A stretch of 64,000 nucleotides of DNA, from assembly GCA_963775935.1 (NCBI GenBank), contig CAVZKR010000007.1:1-64000 (forward strand), given 5' to 3'. A program made the translations under genes and the position numbers. Below the pieces are notes generated by a model that worked only from the letters and a program-made list of their open reading frames with translations, did no database searches and was not told the origin of the DNA. This stretch comes from JBBIPA01 sp963775935 (GTDB lineage: Bacteria; Chloroflexota; Dehalococcoidia; GIF9; UBA5629). Positions 16,373 through 25,875 of this stretch are shown piece after piece (the first letter of the stretch is position 1; each line of letters begins with the position of its first letter).

Positions 16373-18526
16373 ATGGTCCAGAGAGAAGATATTTATATTG
16401 GTAGTGACTCCGGGGGAACCATGACCGATACTTTCATCCTGCGTAAAGGGGGTGATTTTGTGGTGGGTAAAGCATCCACTACGCCGCGTGATGAATCGAT
16501 AGGTTACTGGGAATCATTGCAGGATGCCTTTGAACATTGGGGAATAGACCTAGACCAAGATGCGAAAGATATTATCCCCGATGCCAGGATTGCTGTCTAC
16601 AGTGGCACGACGATGTTAAATGCACTGTTGACAAGGACAGGACCGAAGATAGGTCTCATAATTACCAAAGGCCATGAACATTCCCTGCTTCATGAGCGTA
16701 GTGCGCAGATTCATGCTGGATATTCCTATGCCGATAAGTCACATGTGGTTACGCACATCCATAATGAGCCTTTCGTCCCTTTAAAGCTTATCCGTGGTGT
16801 TACCGAAAGGATAAGCGTTCAAGGGGACGTTATAATTCCACTTTATGAGGCTGAGGTAAGAAAGGCAGCAATCGAGCTTCTGGGTAAAGACGTCAAAGGG
16901 ATAGGTGTTTTGTTCTTATGTTCTTATGTCAACCAAGCACATGAGAAGAGAGCTGCGGAGATACTTAGAGAAGTAATGAAAGAAACCGGGAGGGAAGTGC
17001 CCGTTTACCTTTCCTGTGAATTAGCACCGATAGTGAGAGAGATTTCCCGCCTAAACTGCGTAATACTTCAGGCATTCGGCGCAGCCCCCGTAAGGAACCA
17101 GTTAGCTAGGGTAGAAAAAAAACTCCAGGAAAAGGGATTTAAATACCCCCTCCAGATTGTGTTGGCTGATGGTGGTATAGCCAATGTGAGATATCCTGCT
17201 CTCTATCGCGCTTGTTTTTCTGGGCCGATTGGCGGCCTTTTAGGAGCAAAATACATTTCGCGGGTATTCGATATGCCACACATTATTAGTACTGACTTGG
17301 GCGGTACCAGCTTTGATGTAGGCTTGATTATGGGTGGTGAACCCATAATGTTGCGCGAGGTGGAGGCAGGGCATGCTATTCTCAATATCCCTACGTTGTA
17401 TATGGACAGTTTAGGCGCTGGCGCCGGGATGTATCTTCGCATTAATCCCGAGTCCAGGCGACTAGATATCGGTCCAGAAAGTGCTGGAGCCGACCCTGGC
17501 CCGGTATTCTATAATATGGGCAATGAAATCCCCACAGTCATTGATTGTTGTCTTATCCTGGGAATAGTAAACCCCAACTATTACCTCGGCGGCAGGATTA
17601 AAGTATATAAGGATTTAGCATTTAAGGCGATAAAAGAGAAGTGTGCAGATATCCTAGGGATTGATCCCTACCAGTTCGCTGAAATGGTAGTAGAGCTGCT
17701 CAGTACCCGTCTACGTGAACATATCAAATCCTCGGTAACAATAAGGGGGTATTCTTTAGCTGAGTACTACTTGCTAAGCTATGGTGGTGCTGGTCCTTTA
17801 TTTATGGCAAGTTATGCAGAGGGGTTGCCGGTTAAAGGGGTATTTACTGTGCCCTGGGCGGCTGCTTTTTCTGCTTTCGGCTGCACTACTGCAGATTACA
17901 TGCACCGTTACCAGAGGTCATGTCTGATACAGATTCCGCCCGAGGCTACTACTGAAATGAAGACCACCATGGGTGCACTGGTCAATGATATCTGGGCTAG
18001 ACTTGAAGAAACAGCAGTTCAAGAAATGGCAGAGGAAGGTTATGAGGCGAAAGAAATAAACTTTGAGCAAATAGCCTACCTCAGGTATGCCGGTCAGCTT
18101 GAAGACCTGGAGGTTATCTCACCGGTAGCACGGCTTAACACATCGGAAGATATGGACAAACTAATAGCTGCTTTTGAAGAAATGTATTCTCGAGTTTACG
18201 CCTATGGGGCTAGATATCCTGAAGCAGGTTACCAGATATTTGAAGTCGGTCTTCGTGCCTCTGTTCCTAAACCAAAGCCGCAACTGAAGCGATATCTCCT
18301 GACAGATAGCAAGAAACCATCTCCTGAGGCTTTCAAAGGAGAAAGGAAGGTTTATCGTAAAGGTGTGTGGAATAGTGCAAAGCTCTATGAAATGGATTTG
18401 TTGCAGCCAGGCAATGAGATTGAAGGCCTAGCCATAATTGAGGCTCCCGCCACTACTCTTCCCGTGCCTGTGGGTAAGAAAGTAGTGATTGATGAATATA
18501 AAAGGTTCTGGATAAAGGAGAGCTAA
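16373..18526 (+). CDS. Hydantoinase A / acetone carboxylase beta-subunit-like ATPase
   Basis: 717 residues. The N-terminal phosphate-binding GSDSGGTMTDTFIL and the second ATPase segment STDLGGTSFDVGLIMGGEP mark the ASKHA-fold HyuA family. VYSGTTMLNALLTRTGPKIG and SYGGAGPLFMASYAEGL are also conserved. Family members use ATP to activate the substrate (hydantoin, oxoproline, acetone, acetophenone). It is followed two bases later by a HyuB-like gene and then by a small Cys-rich subunit resembling acetone carboxylase gamma, so a carboxylase complex is the best guess. Confidence 0.85.
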   Translation: MVQREDIYIGSDSGGTMTDTFILRKGGDFVVGKASTTPRDESIGYWESLQDAFEHWGIDLDQDAKDIIPDARIAVYSGTTMLNALLTRTGPKIGLIITKGHEHSLLHERSAQIHAGYSYADKSHVVTHIHNEPFVPLKLIRGVTERISVQGDVIIPLYEAEVRKAAIELLGKDVKGIGVLFLCSYVNQAHEKRAAEILREVMKETGREVPVYLSCELAPIVREISRLNCVILQAFGAAPVRNQLARVEKKLQEKGFKYPLQIVLADGGIANVRYPALYRACFSGPIGGLLGAKYISRVFDMPHIISTDLGGTSFDVGLIMGGEPIMLREVEAGHAILNIPTLYMDSLGAGAGMYLRINPESRRLDIGPESAGADPGPVFYNMGNEIPTVIDCCLILGIVNPNYYLGGRIKVYKDLAFKAIKEKCADILGIDPYQFAEMVVELLSTRLREHIKSSVTIRGYSLAEYYLLSYGGAGPLFMASYAEGLPVKGVFTVPWAAAFSAFGCTTADYMHRYQRSCLIQIPPEATTEMKTTMGALVNDIWARLEETAVQEMAEEGYEAKEINFEQIAYLRYAGQLEDLEVISPVARLNTSEDMDKLIAAFEEMYSRVYAYGARYPEAGYQIFEVGLRASVPKPKPQLKRYLLTDSKKPSPEAFKGERKVYRKGVWNSAKLYEMDLLQPGNEIEGLAIIEAPATTLPVPVGKKVVIDEYKRFWIKES

Positions 18527-18528
18527 AA

Positions 18529-20742
18529 ATGAAAGAGATTGGCTTTGGTGGAAAGACTTTGCAGCAAATGCTGGGTGAAACTGAAAAGGCATTTCGCGAG
18601 ACCGGCCGTTACGCAGGACTTACGGAGCTAAAATTAGCTACGAAGGACCCTCTGAAATTAGAGATATTTCATAGCCGTCTCAGGGCAGCTGTGGTTTCAG
18701 GAAGAGAACAAGCAAGGATGATCAGTGCTTCCCCCCTGGTCAGAGAGGTAGGCGAGCTTGCAGTTGCCGTTTACACTCCGGAAGGAGACTGTGTTATACA
18801 GTCCACGGGTATTATCATCCATATTAAAGTCATGGGTGAAGTAATTAAATGGATGATAAAACATAATTATGAGGAGCAGGTGACGATAAATGAAGGCGAT
18901 ATCTTCACCAGCAATGATAATATGATAGCAGGGCTCCATTCCGCCGATTTTTACGATATTATTCCTGTCTTTTGGGAAGGTGAACTGATCGGCTGGGTGT
19001 CAACAGTGATTATGGAAAATGAAATAGGTGGGATAGCGCCAGGCGGCGTCCCTTCCTTAGCTACTGAGAGATTTGTCGAAGGCATTAAGTTTTCAGCGGA
19101 GAAAACGGGGATACACGATAAGTGGTTTAAATTCAGCGAAGATAGAATTAAATATAACTGTCGTCACCCCGACCACCTTCTGCTGGACAGGAAAGCAGCA
19201 CTGGCCGCCGATATCAAGGTGAGGGAAGAGATTAGAGCCTTAATCGGTGAAATTGGTATTGACTATTACAGAAAAGCGATACGTGAACTTATAGAAGCGG
19301 AAAGAATAGCCCAGCTGGAGAGAGTAAGGAGACGGACAGTCCCGGGGAGGTTGCGCAGCGTAGGGGTTTTTGAAAGCTACTATAGCGATATGCCGGTGCC
19401 GCCTCAGCATCAAGCTGACTACATCACCTTTGTCCCGTTTGATTTCCTGATCAGGCAAGATGGGACATATTTTTGGAACTTCGATGGTGCTGGGAATTGG
19501 GGATGGCACCCGAATAACACCAGCGTTTCATGCATGAGGGATGGTGCCTCCTGTTTATTTCTTACACAGACCATTGCCTATACTGGTCATGCCAATACAG
19601 GTACTTTACTTGGCATTGATACTAATTGCCCTTATGATACCTTTGTTAATCCTTCGACGGCTTTTGTTGGCAGTGGCGGATTCTTCGCTGGACCTACGGT
19701 ACTTGGTTCTCTTGGTATTAGTCTCCAATCGCGGAGCTTCTTTTCACGCGGCTTTGTTGAGGAGGTTATGGCGGGTTCTCCTTCCTTTCTTACTTTTGCA
19801 CTGGCTGGCAAGAATCAGTATGGACAAAATTTTGGGCAGGGACATTCCAACGCGGCGGGTGCCGAAGCGAGCGGTGCACTGGCACTTCGCGATGGCTTTA
19901 TAGGCTATGTTATCTGGCTGCCTACTGCTGATATGGGTAACGAGGAGATCAATGAAATATTTCTTCCCATTGTTTGTATCGGGAGGAGATTACTCCCTGA
20001 TAGCTGTGGCTGGGGAAAGTTCCGTAGCGGATATCCCCTGGTCTCGACCTATATGATTTACAAGTCACCATGCGTGGTTGTCGACCTTTTTGCCTATAGC
20101 ACGAACGATAAAATCTATCTTAATACCGGTATGTATGGTGGGTATCCCGGACTAAATCAGTTTGCCAGACTTCTGGTGAAATCCAACACCAGGGAGGTGA
20201 TCGAGCAGAGAAAACCACTGGTACACGGTATCACGTTTCCTGAAAAAGATGACATGAAGGAAAACGTCGCTGGTAAACTTTATGTAGAAACCAGTACCAG
20301 CCGACATTTTAAAGCTGTAGCGAAAGCAGGCGATCTGTTGCAATGCGCTTACGGTGGTAATGCCGGGGGATTTGGCGATCCTATAAAGAGAGACCCCGCA
20401 CTGGCTAAAAATGACCTGGACTCCGGTCTACTTACACTGGAGCGTTGCCGTCGCGTTTATAGTATTGAGGCAAAATATGAAGAGAAGGTTGAGGAGTGGG
20501 TGATAGATGAGCAGAAGACGGCTGCACTCAGGGAAAAAAGGAGGAGAGAAAGACTGGCAAAGGGCATTCCGGCTAAAGAATGGTGGCAAGTGCGCAGACA
20601 GGACATAATTGAAGGCAAAATGCCCCCGCTCCTTAAGAAGGCGTATAACGGCTCTCTGGAGAAGGGGCAGGTATGGGCTGAGGAGTTCCGAAAATTCTGG
20701 GACCTTCCTCGTGATTTCACTTTCAAGGTTGAGGAGGTTTAA
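18529..20742 (+). CDS. Hydantoinase B / acetone carboxylase alpha-subunit-like protein
   Basis: 737 residues. Typical HyuB features are the N-terminal KLEIFHSRLRAAVVSGREQA, EGDIFTSNDNMIAGLHSADF and the C-terminal LLQCAYGGNAGGFGDPIKRD. The C-terminal tail (VWAEEFRKFWDLPRDFTFKV) is of the kind found in acetone/acetophenone carboxylase large subunits. In acetone carboxylase this subunit pairs with the HyuA-like subunit to carboxylate an ATP-activated ketone to a beta-keto acid. It ends one base before the ATG of the gamma-like gene, a tight operon. The exact substrate is not known. Confidence 0.82.
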   Translation: MKEIGFGGKTLQQMLGETEKAFRETGRYAGLTELKLATKDPLKLEIFHSRLRAAVVSGREQARMISASPLVREVGELAVAVYTPEGDCVIQSTGIIIHIKVMGEVIKWMIKHNYEEQVTINEGDIFTSNDNMIAGLHSADFYDIIPVFWEGELIGWVSTVIMENEIGGIAPGGVPSLATERFVEGIKFSAEKTGIHDKWFKFSEDRIKYNCRHPDHLLLDRKAALAADIKVREEIRALIGEIGIDYYRKAIRELIEAERIAQLERVRRRTVPGRLRSVGVFESYYSDMPVPPQHQADYITFVPFDFLIRQDGTYFWNFDGAGNWGWHPNNTSVSCMRDGASCLFLTQTIAYTGHANTGTLLGIDTNCPYDTFVNPSTAFVGSGGFFAGPTVLGSLGISLQSRSFFSRGFVEEVMAGSPSFLTFALAGKNQYGQNFGQGHSNAAGAEASGALALRDGFIGYVIWLPTADMGNEEINEIFLPIVCIGRRLLPDSCGWGKFRSGYPLVSTYMIYKSPCVVVDLFAYSTNDKIYLNTGMYGGYPGLNQFARLLVKSNTREVIEQRKPLVHGITFPEKDDMKENVAGKLYVETSTSRHFKAVAKAGDLLQCAYGGNAGGFGDPIKRDPALAKNDLDSGLLTLERCRRVYSIEAKYEEKVEEWVIDEQKTAALREKRRRERLAKGIPAKEWWQVRRQDIIEGKMPPLLKKAYNGSLEKGQVWAEEFRKFWDLPRDFTFKVEEV

Positions 20743-20743
20743 C

Positions 20744-21307
20744 ATGCCCGAGGTATCATATCCTAAAGAAGTGATCAGGGCTTTAGTCGAAGCCAGGCTA
20801 CCCTGGGATAGGGTAAAACCGATAATAAGCGGCTATAAGGATGAAGACAGGTTCGATAAATATATAACAGTACATCAGGAAAAGGTGCCCTGGGAAGAAA
20901 GGATTTTGCTCCTCTTAACTGATGAGCTTTATATCGTTGAAAAAGGTAAAGAGAGACTTGTTAAATGTAGCTGCGGCTATGAATTCGGAGATTATCGGGA
21001 AAATTGGAAATTAAAAGCTCTCATACATGTGAGAGACACAGAGCAAGAAATTGAGGAGCTATACCCTTCTACTTATCCTAGTCGACCTGACCTTGAGTTA
21101 TGCGAATTTAGAGAGTATTACTGTCCCGGTTGCGGCAATCAGCTTGAAGTAGAAGTGGTTCCTTTTGGTTACCCTGCAATTTTTGATTTTCTTCCTGACC
21201 TGGATACCTTTTACAGAGAGTGGCTGGGAAAACCTCTAAAAATTGAGAAAAAGTTCGAAGACCTCTCTTACAGGCTCATAGCGAGCTGGCGAGACAAGGG
21301 CGCTTGA
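20744..21307 (+). CDS. Acetone carboxylase gamma-subunit-like protein
   Basis: 187 residues from the ATG at 20744, preceded by GAGGAGG within the end of the upstream gene. Two zinc-type cysteine pairs, VKCSCGYEFGDYRENWK and REYYCPGCGNQLEVEVVPFG, and the C-terminal FDFLPDLDTFYREWLG match the small gamma subunit of acetone carboxylase. Its presence, which HyuAB hydantoinases lack, is the main reason for calling the three-gene set a carboxylase. Confidence 0.75.
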   Translation: MPEVSYPKEVIRALVEARLPWDRVKPIISGYKDEDRFDKYITVHQEKVPWEERILLLLTDELYIVEKGKERLVKCSCGYEFGDYRENWKLKALIHVRDTEQEIEELYPSTYPSRPDLELCEFREYYCPGCGNQLEVEVVPFGYPAIFDFLPDLDTFYREWLGKPLKIEKKFEDLSYRLIASWRDKGA

Positions 21308-21597
21308 GCCACTATGACGTTTTAGCTTGATATTTCACCCCTCATCATATGCAATGTTGACGGTCATGAGGAGTGCTTAAGAATCTACAAGACTCACCTG
21401 GCAATGAAAGATTCAGAGCCTAATACAAGTGTTACGATGAATATTAAATTTCATGCCTCGCCTCTGTAGAATTGCATTATCGCGCCTTCCCTGTAGACCC
21501 ATTCTGGTAGATTGGGTGGAGTTTTACTAATACTGAGGACAAGCCATGCGCAATCAGCAGCAATTTTTTCCTGCAGTGCAGAACTCGGAGAAAGTTA
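21308..21597. other. Intergenic stretch, no gene seen
   Basis: Follows the carboxylase operon. No open frame with a ribosome-binding site, no terminator with a good T run and no repeats were recognised. Confidence 0.4.
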
Positions 21598-21626
21598 TTG
21601 ACAACCAGACGGCAGGTGTATACTAT
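21598..21626 (+). promoter_or_regulatory. Probable promoter of the ABM monooxygenase gene
   Basis: TTGACA (21598-21603) precedes TATACT (21619-21624, spacer 15) or TACTAT (21621-21626, spacer 17). Either register gives a sigma-70-type promoter about 90 bases before the ATG at 21712. Confidence 0.45.
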
Positions 21627-21711
21627 TGGTTATAGGAGCGTTGTGAGTTGAAATGGGGAATGTCGGGTAGATGCTGTTTTAAATAAAAAAAATATTAGAA
21701 AGGAAGATACT

Positions 21712-22032
21712 ATGGTAAGAGTTGTTATTGAACACAAGATAAAAAGTCCCGAGTATGTTGAAAGGGCTATTGACTTGATTCGTGAGATTAGAAACGAGGC
21801 GATGAAGCAGCATGGCTTTATTACTGGCGAGACACTGACCAATGTGGATGATGCTACAAATATGCTGGTAATAAGCACCTGGGAGAGCCGGGATGCCTGG
21901 GATGTCTGGGACAAGTCAGAAAAGCGAGTCGAGTTGAATCCTCGCATTAACGTGCTTTTAGCTGAGCCTTACTCAGTCCGGGTTTTCGAGTATTACATGG
22001 TCCAGAGAAAAAGGGTGAAGTCAATAACCTAA
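21712..22032 (+). CDS. ABM-domain (antibiotic biosynthesis monooxygenase-like) protein
   Basis: 106 residues with the dimeric alpha+beta ABM fold pattern: an N-terminal strand (VRVVIEHKIKSPEYVERAID), HGFITGETLTN and MLVISTWESRDAWDVWDKSE. The start has a GAAAGGAAG ribosome-binding site. Such proteins are small cofactor-free oxygenases, haem-degrading enzymes or simply ligand-binding proteins; the family does not fix a reaction. It has its own promoter and lies between the carboxylase operon and a convergent MFS gene. Confidence 0.75.
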   Translation: MVRVVIEHKIKSPEYVERAIDLIREIRNEAMKQHGFITGETLTNVDDATNMLVISTWESRDAWDVWDKSEKRVELNPRINVLLAEPYSVRVFEYYMVQRKRVKSIT

Positions 22033-22101
22033 AAGAGGATTGGACTGCAGGACTCACGAGCTTAACCAATAACCTGCACGAAACACCGGATCGTATTGGT
22101 G

Positions 22102-23358
22102 CTACTGCTTTTTAGACGGTCTTAGCATTGCTGCGCATACCATGCAGATAATAGCGAAAACGGCACAGAGAAGAAAAGCCAGCCAGTAGCTTCCGTAGAC
22201 ATCAAAGATGTATCCGGTTATATAAGGGCCGACGGAAGCCCCGATGGTAAAGCCTAAACCGATAACCCCGTATATCAATCCATGAGAGCTTAAACCGAAA
22301 AGGTCGGCTACAAGGGGCGATTCCGACGTCGCCATACCCCCGAAAGCGAAACCACAAATAGCGGCAATCAGGTAAAGCATCCAGGTCTCTCTGGCCCATA
22401 CCAGCCAGACCAGAGCTGCTACAATGAGGATGGAGCCGATAATGTAAACCTGCTTATTGCCGATTTTGTCACCGATGCTGCCCAGCACGTAATTGCCCAG
22501 GAGGCTCACACCGCCTACAATCGCCAGGATGCTGGCGGCGATGGCGGGAGAAATCCCTATATCCGTAGCATGCGGCACAATATGCAATTTAAGGGCAACC
22601 ATACAGTATCCGAAACATAGCAGGATGAGGAAAGCCAGCCAGAATTGACTGCTGCAGGCTGCCTCCTTGAGGGAAAATGAAACAAGGCTCGATTTAAGTC
22701 CCACCTGATTGCCAATAGTTTTATGTTCACCATCGGGAAGCAGGTTCTTTTTGCCGGGGTCGCGTATCATAAACTGTGCTGAGATAATCATGACGAGCAG
22801 CGTTACGACGCCCACCACGATATAGGACATACGCCAGCCGAAAGCATCGATAAGCCAGTTAATCACCGGCGGAGCTATCAGTGAGCCTATGCCGGCGCCA
22901 GCCACGATAATGCCCGTCATGACACCTCTTCTTTTAGCGAACCACCGAGCTACCGTGGACATCAGCGGTACCCAGATGCCGCTGATGCCTATAGCTATGA
23001 TCACTCCATAGTACAGGTAAAGCTGCCAGATGGTATTAACCTGGGACATTAACAGGTAGCCCGCACCCAAGAAAATACCGCACACCGTCACCACCAGCCG
23101 CGGGCCGAGCCGGTCATTAAGCGCTCCCATAATTATGCCCAGCACACCGTGAACAGCCATGGACATGGCGTATGCGCCTGATATGGTAGCCCTGCTCCAG
23201 CCGAACTCTTCCAGCAGCGGTTTAAAGAAGACGCCGAATGTGCCGTAGAGACCATACGATATAAGGAGGGTACAAGAAGCAGCTATGATAATGGTATAAC
23301 CGTAGAAAAAGCGTGGTTCCCCTTTGAGTCGCCGTTCAGGGCTCTGATTATCCATCAT
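22102..23358 (-). CDS. MFS transporter (oxalate/formate antiporter or monocarboxylate type)
   Basis: About 418 residues with twelve predicted helices. YGTFGVFFKPLLEEFGWSRA in the first loop, GALNDRLGPRLV between helices 2 and 3, and the matching NYVLGSIGDKIGNK in the second half are typical of the OFA/MCT branch, which moves small carboxylates. The start is uncertain: an ATG at 23358 is preferred over an upstream TTG, but its ribosome-binding site is weak. It is convergent with the ABM gene. It could import the carboxylate handled by the upstream enzymes. Confidence 0.8.
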   Translation of the reverse strand: MMDNQSPERRLKGEPRFFYGYTIIIAASCTLLISYGLYGTFGVFFKPLLEEFGWSRATISGAYAMSMAVHGVLGIIMGALNDRLGPRLVVTVCGIFLGAGYLLMSQVNTIWQLYLYYGVIIAIGISGIWVPLMSTVARWFAKRRGVMTGIIVAGAGIGSLIAPPVINWLIDAFGWRMSYIVVGVVTLLVMIISAQFMIRDPGKKNLLPDGEHKTIGNQVGLKSSLVSFSLKEAACSSQFWLAFLILLCFGYCMVALKLHIVPHATDIGISPAIAASILAIVGGVSLLGNYVLGSIGDKIGNKQVYIIGSILIVAALVWLVWARETWMLYLIAAICGFAFGGMATSESPLVADLFGLSSHGLIYGVIGLGFTIGASVGPYITGYIFDVYGSYWLAFLLCAVFAIICMVCAAMLRPSKKQ

Positions 23359-23553
23359 TAACGATTTCTTTCTTTGCAAAAGGGTGAGTATTGGGATGGA
23401 TGGCGGCTGTTAAATTATCTACCAATGGTATTGGAAAGCTGCATGCCTGTCAACAGGAGCAGTGGTCTGGTGGGAGTTTGACAGGAAGGTTCCTGCACCT
23501 CTTTTCCAGATGTCCTATAATTATCAGGGAATGTCTTTTTGAAAGGGGATAAT

Positions 23554-24124
23554 ATGAAGGTAATAGGTATTGTGGGCAGCCCTCGGAAGAATGGCAATAC
23601 AGAGATAGTAACCTCCCATGCCCTTAAGGCTATCGCTGAGGAAGGAATCAGATACAGAACTTATCAGACTGGCTGGTCTGGAAATAAAGCCATGCAATGC
23701 CTGTATGGTCTGCACCAAAGAAGAAAAATGTTCCATCGAGGACGACTTGTTTCCCTTATATTTGAAAATGAAGGAGGCTGACGGCATTATCCTGGCCTCT
23801 CCGGTATATTATGGTTCAGCTACTGCCCTGATCAAGGCATTTATGGAGCGGGCGGGTTATATCTCACGCCATAATGGTGAACCGTTCAGTGGTAAAGTTG
23901 GTGGTCCTCTGGTGGTAGCACGACGTGCCGGTCATAATTTTACCTTCGCTCAGCTTACCTTATGGTTTCAAATCCTCGGGCTGGTAGTGCCCGGCTCAAC
24001 GTATTGGAACGTAGCCTTTGGCAGGGAAAAGGGAGATGTGACAGGCGATGAAGAAGGCATGAAAACAGCCTGGAATTTTGGCAAGAATATCGTCTGGGTA
24101 TTGAAAAAACTTAAAAGCACCTGA
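23554..24124 (+). pseudogene. Iron-sulfur flavoprotein / NADPH-dependent FMN reductase, frameshifted
   Basis: Starts MKVIGIVGSPRKNGNTEIVT, the FMN phosphate-binding loop of the flavodoxin/Isf family. The frame breaks after AIAEEG at about 23646-23647 (one extra A in GGAATCAG). One frame over it continues DTELIRLAGLEIKPCNACMV, CTKEEKCSIEDD and IILASPVYYGSATALIKAFM to the stop at 24124. The C-x2-C-x2-C-x5-C spacing fits the compact [4Fe-4S] site of iron-sulfur flavoproteins. With the frame restored the protein is about 190 residues, normal for the family. A sequencing error is at least as likely as a real mutation. Confidence 0.75.
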
Positions 24125-24144
24125 CTGCAGCGCAGTCAGGTGCT
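24104..24144 (-). terminator. Terminator of the dnaX-ybaB-recR-recO operon
   Basis: AGCACCTGACTGC (24116-24128) and GCAGTCAGGTGCT (24132-24144) form a perfect 13-bp stem with a three-base loop. On the minus strand it is followed by TTTTAAGTTTTTTC. It begins inside the last codons of recO and so ends the leftward operon; the other strand has no T run. Confidence 0.8.
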
Positions 24145-24918
24145 ATCGTAGCTATCTCTTGTCAGCCCCTTTAATCTATCCAGCCAGGCGGTGGATTTGA
24201 CCTGCCGGTCCAGGCGATACCTGATGTACTGGCGCAGGGTCTGTTCCAGTTCCGAAGCGAGTTCAGGATTGATATGCAATCGGGTGGCGGTTAGATAGTC
24301 GCAGGTCTGCCACAGTCGCAGGACTTTAAGGGCATTCAGGGATAGTTGAAGGGCGAAAGGCTCGGCAAAGGCGCAGTCGGGGCAGAGCACCCCGCCCTGG
24401 CTGGGGCTGAAGTAGTTCATTACCGGCTGGAGGGAAGCGTTGCAGTTGGCGCATTTCTGGAGCTGGGGGCGGTAGCCGGTGAGGTCGAGGAGGCGAAGTT
24501 CAAAGTAGCGCAGGACGGTGTCATGGTCCTTTGCCTCTGTAAGCTGATGCAGGGTTTCAGCCAGCAGTTGAAAGAGCTGGTGGCTTTCCATACGTTCCTC
24601 GGTGAAGGCATCGACCAGCTCCGAGATATAGAGGCCGCAGGACATGCGGTTCAGGTCTTCTTTCAAGGCGAGAAAGCTGTCGATGGTCTGAGCCTGGGTG
24701 ACGATATCAAGGTTTTTGCCTCTGGCGAGCAGTAATGAGCTGTGGGTGAGGAGCTCGACATGTCCCCCGAATTTGCTTTTGGTGCGGCGGCTGCCCTTGG
24801 CGACTGCCCTTACCTTGCCGTAGTCAGGCGTGTATAAAATCAGGATTCGGTCGGCTTCACCCAATTTGATGCGCTTGATGATAATGGCTTCAGTCAGGTA
24901 AACCCGGGGCAATTTCAT
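24136..24918 (-). CDS. recO: DNA repair protein RecO
   Basis: 260 residues. The N-terminal OB fold (YLTEAIIIKRIKLGEADRIL, TPDYGKVRAVAKGSRRTKSK) and the C-terminal zinc-binding part (CANCNASLQP, GGVLCPDCA) are typical. RecO loads RecA on SSB-coated single strands together with RecR in the RecFOR pathway. It is the last gene of a leftward operon, 14 bases after recR, and its 3' end overlaps the terminator. Confidence 0.93.
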   Translation of the reverse strand: MKLPRVYLTEAIIIKRIKLGEADRILILYTPDYGKVRAVAKGSRRTKSKFGGHVELLTHSSLLLARGKNLDIVTQAQTIDSFLALKEDLNRMSCGLYISELVDAFTEERMESHQLFQLLAETLHQLTEAKDHDTVLRYFELRLLDLTGYRPQLQKCANCNASLQPVMNYFSPSQGGVLCPDCAFAEPFALQLSLNALKVLRLWQTCDYLTATRLHINPELASELEQTLRQYIRYRLDRQVKSTAWLDRLKGLTRDSYDST

Positions 24919-24932
24919 AGGTCATACATCGG

Positions 24933-25541
24933 CTACATATCCTGCCTGCCCTCTAAGGCGCGGGTAAGGGTGACATCATCGGCATACTCCAGGTCAGCGC
25001 CGTAGGGCAATCCCCGGGCTAATTTGGTGACGCGTACACCCAGGGGGGTAATGAGGCTCTGAAGGTACATGGCGGTTGCTTCTCCTTCGGTGTTGGGATT
25101 GGTTGCCAGGATTATCTCGGCTACCGCTCCATTGTTGAAGCGCGCCATAAGCTCTTTGATTTTGAGCTCGTCAGGACCGATGCCATCGGAAGGGGAAATG
25201 ACGCCGTGGAGCACGTGGTATAAGCCGGTATACTTCTTTGTCCGTTCCAGGGGCAGAATATCGGCGGGCTCTTCGACGATACAAATCTTGCTGTGGTCAC
25301 GCCCCGCATCACAGCAGAGAACACAGGGGACGCTGTCAGTGATATTGCAACAAACAGGACATAAGCTGAGGCTCTGCTTCAGTCCCAGAATAGCTTTCGC
25401 CAGCGCTTCGGCTTTCTCAGCAGGTGCCTGGAGCAGGTGGTAGGTCAACCGCTGGGCACTCTTGGGGCCGATGCCAGGCAGTTTATTGAACTCTTCTATC
25501 AGACGGGCTATAGGCTCGGCTGTGAGTAAATTAAAGTTCAA
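24933..25541 (-). CDS. recR: Recombination mediator protein RecR
   Basis: 202 residues. A helix-hairpin-helix (FNKLPGIGPKSAQRLTYHLL) is followed by a zinc finger (CPVCCNITDSVPCVLCC) and a Toprim domain (ICIVEEPADILPLERT, ILATNPNTEGEATAMYL). It works with RecO in recombinational repair. It lies 12 bases downstream of ybaB, in the standard dnaX-ybaB-recR order. Confidence 0.96.
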   Translation of the reverse strand: MNFNLLTAEPIARLIEEFNKLPGIGPKSAQRLTYHLLQAPAEKAEALAKAILGLKQSLSLCPVCCNITDSVPCVLCCDAGRDHSKICIVEEPADILPLERTKKYTGLYHVLHGVISPSDGIGPDELKIKELMARFNNGAVAEIILATNPNTEGEATAMYLQSLITPLGVRVTKLARGLPYGADLEYADDVTLTRALEGRQDM

Positions 25542-25553
25542 GGCGGTCCCTTT

Positions 25554-25856
25554 CTAAAAAAGCCCGGGTATTTTCAAGCCATTGGTCAGGTTGCCCAGGC
25601 GGCTGGTAGCGAGTTCCTGAGATTTGGTGATGGCTTCGTTCATCGCAGTCAGTACCAGGTCCTGGAGCATCTCGGTATCCTCGGCATTGACTACCTCCGG
25701 TGATATGGTCACCGAACGGATTTTTTGCTTGCCATCGATGATTACTTTAACTGCTCCACCACCAGAGCTGGCTTCTACGGTCAATTCACCCAGTTCCTCC
25801 TGAGCTTTGGCGAGCTTAGCCTGCAACTCCTGTGCCTGGCGCACAAATTTGTTCAT
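25554..25856 (-). CDS. YbaB/EbfC nucleoid-associated protein
   Basis: 100 residues. An N-terminal coiled helix (VRQAQELQAKLAKAQEELGE) precedes the beta-strand core TVEASSGGGAVKVIIDGKQK and the C-terminal helix DLVLTAMNEAITKSQELA. Dimers of this family bind DNA without strong sequence preference. The gene lies between dnaX and recR, its usual position. Confidence 0.93.
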   Translation of the reverse strand: MNKFVRQAQELQAKLAKAQEELGELTVEASSGGGAVKVIIDGKQKIRSVTISPEVVNAEDTEMLQDLVLTAMNEAITKSQELATSRLGNLTNGLKIPGLF

Positions 25857-25875
25857 CTCACCTCCATTTCAAAGA

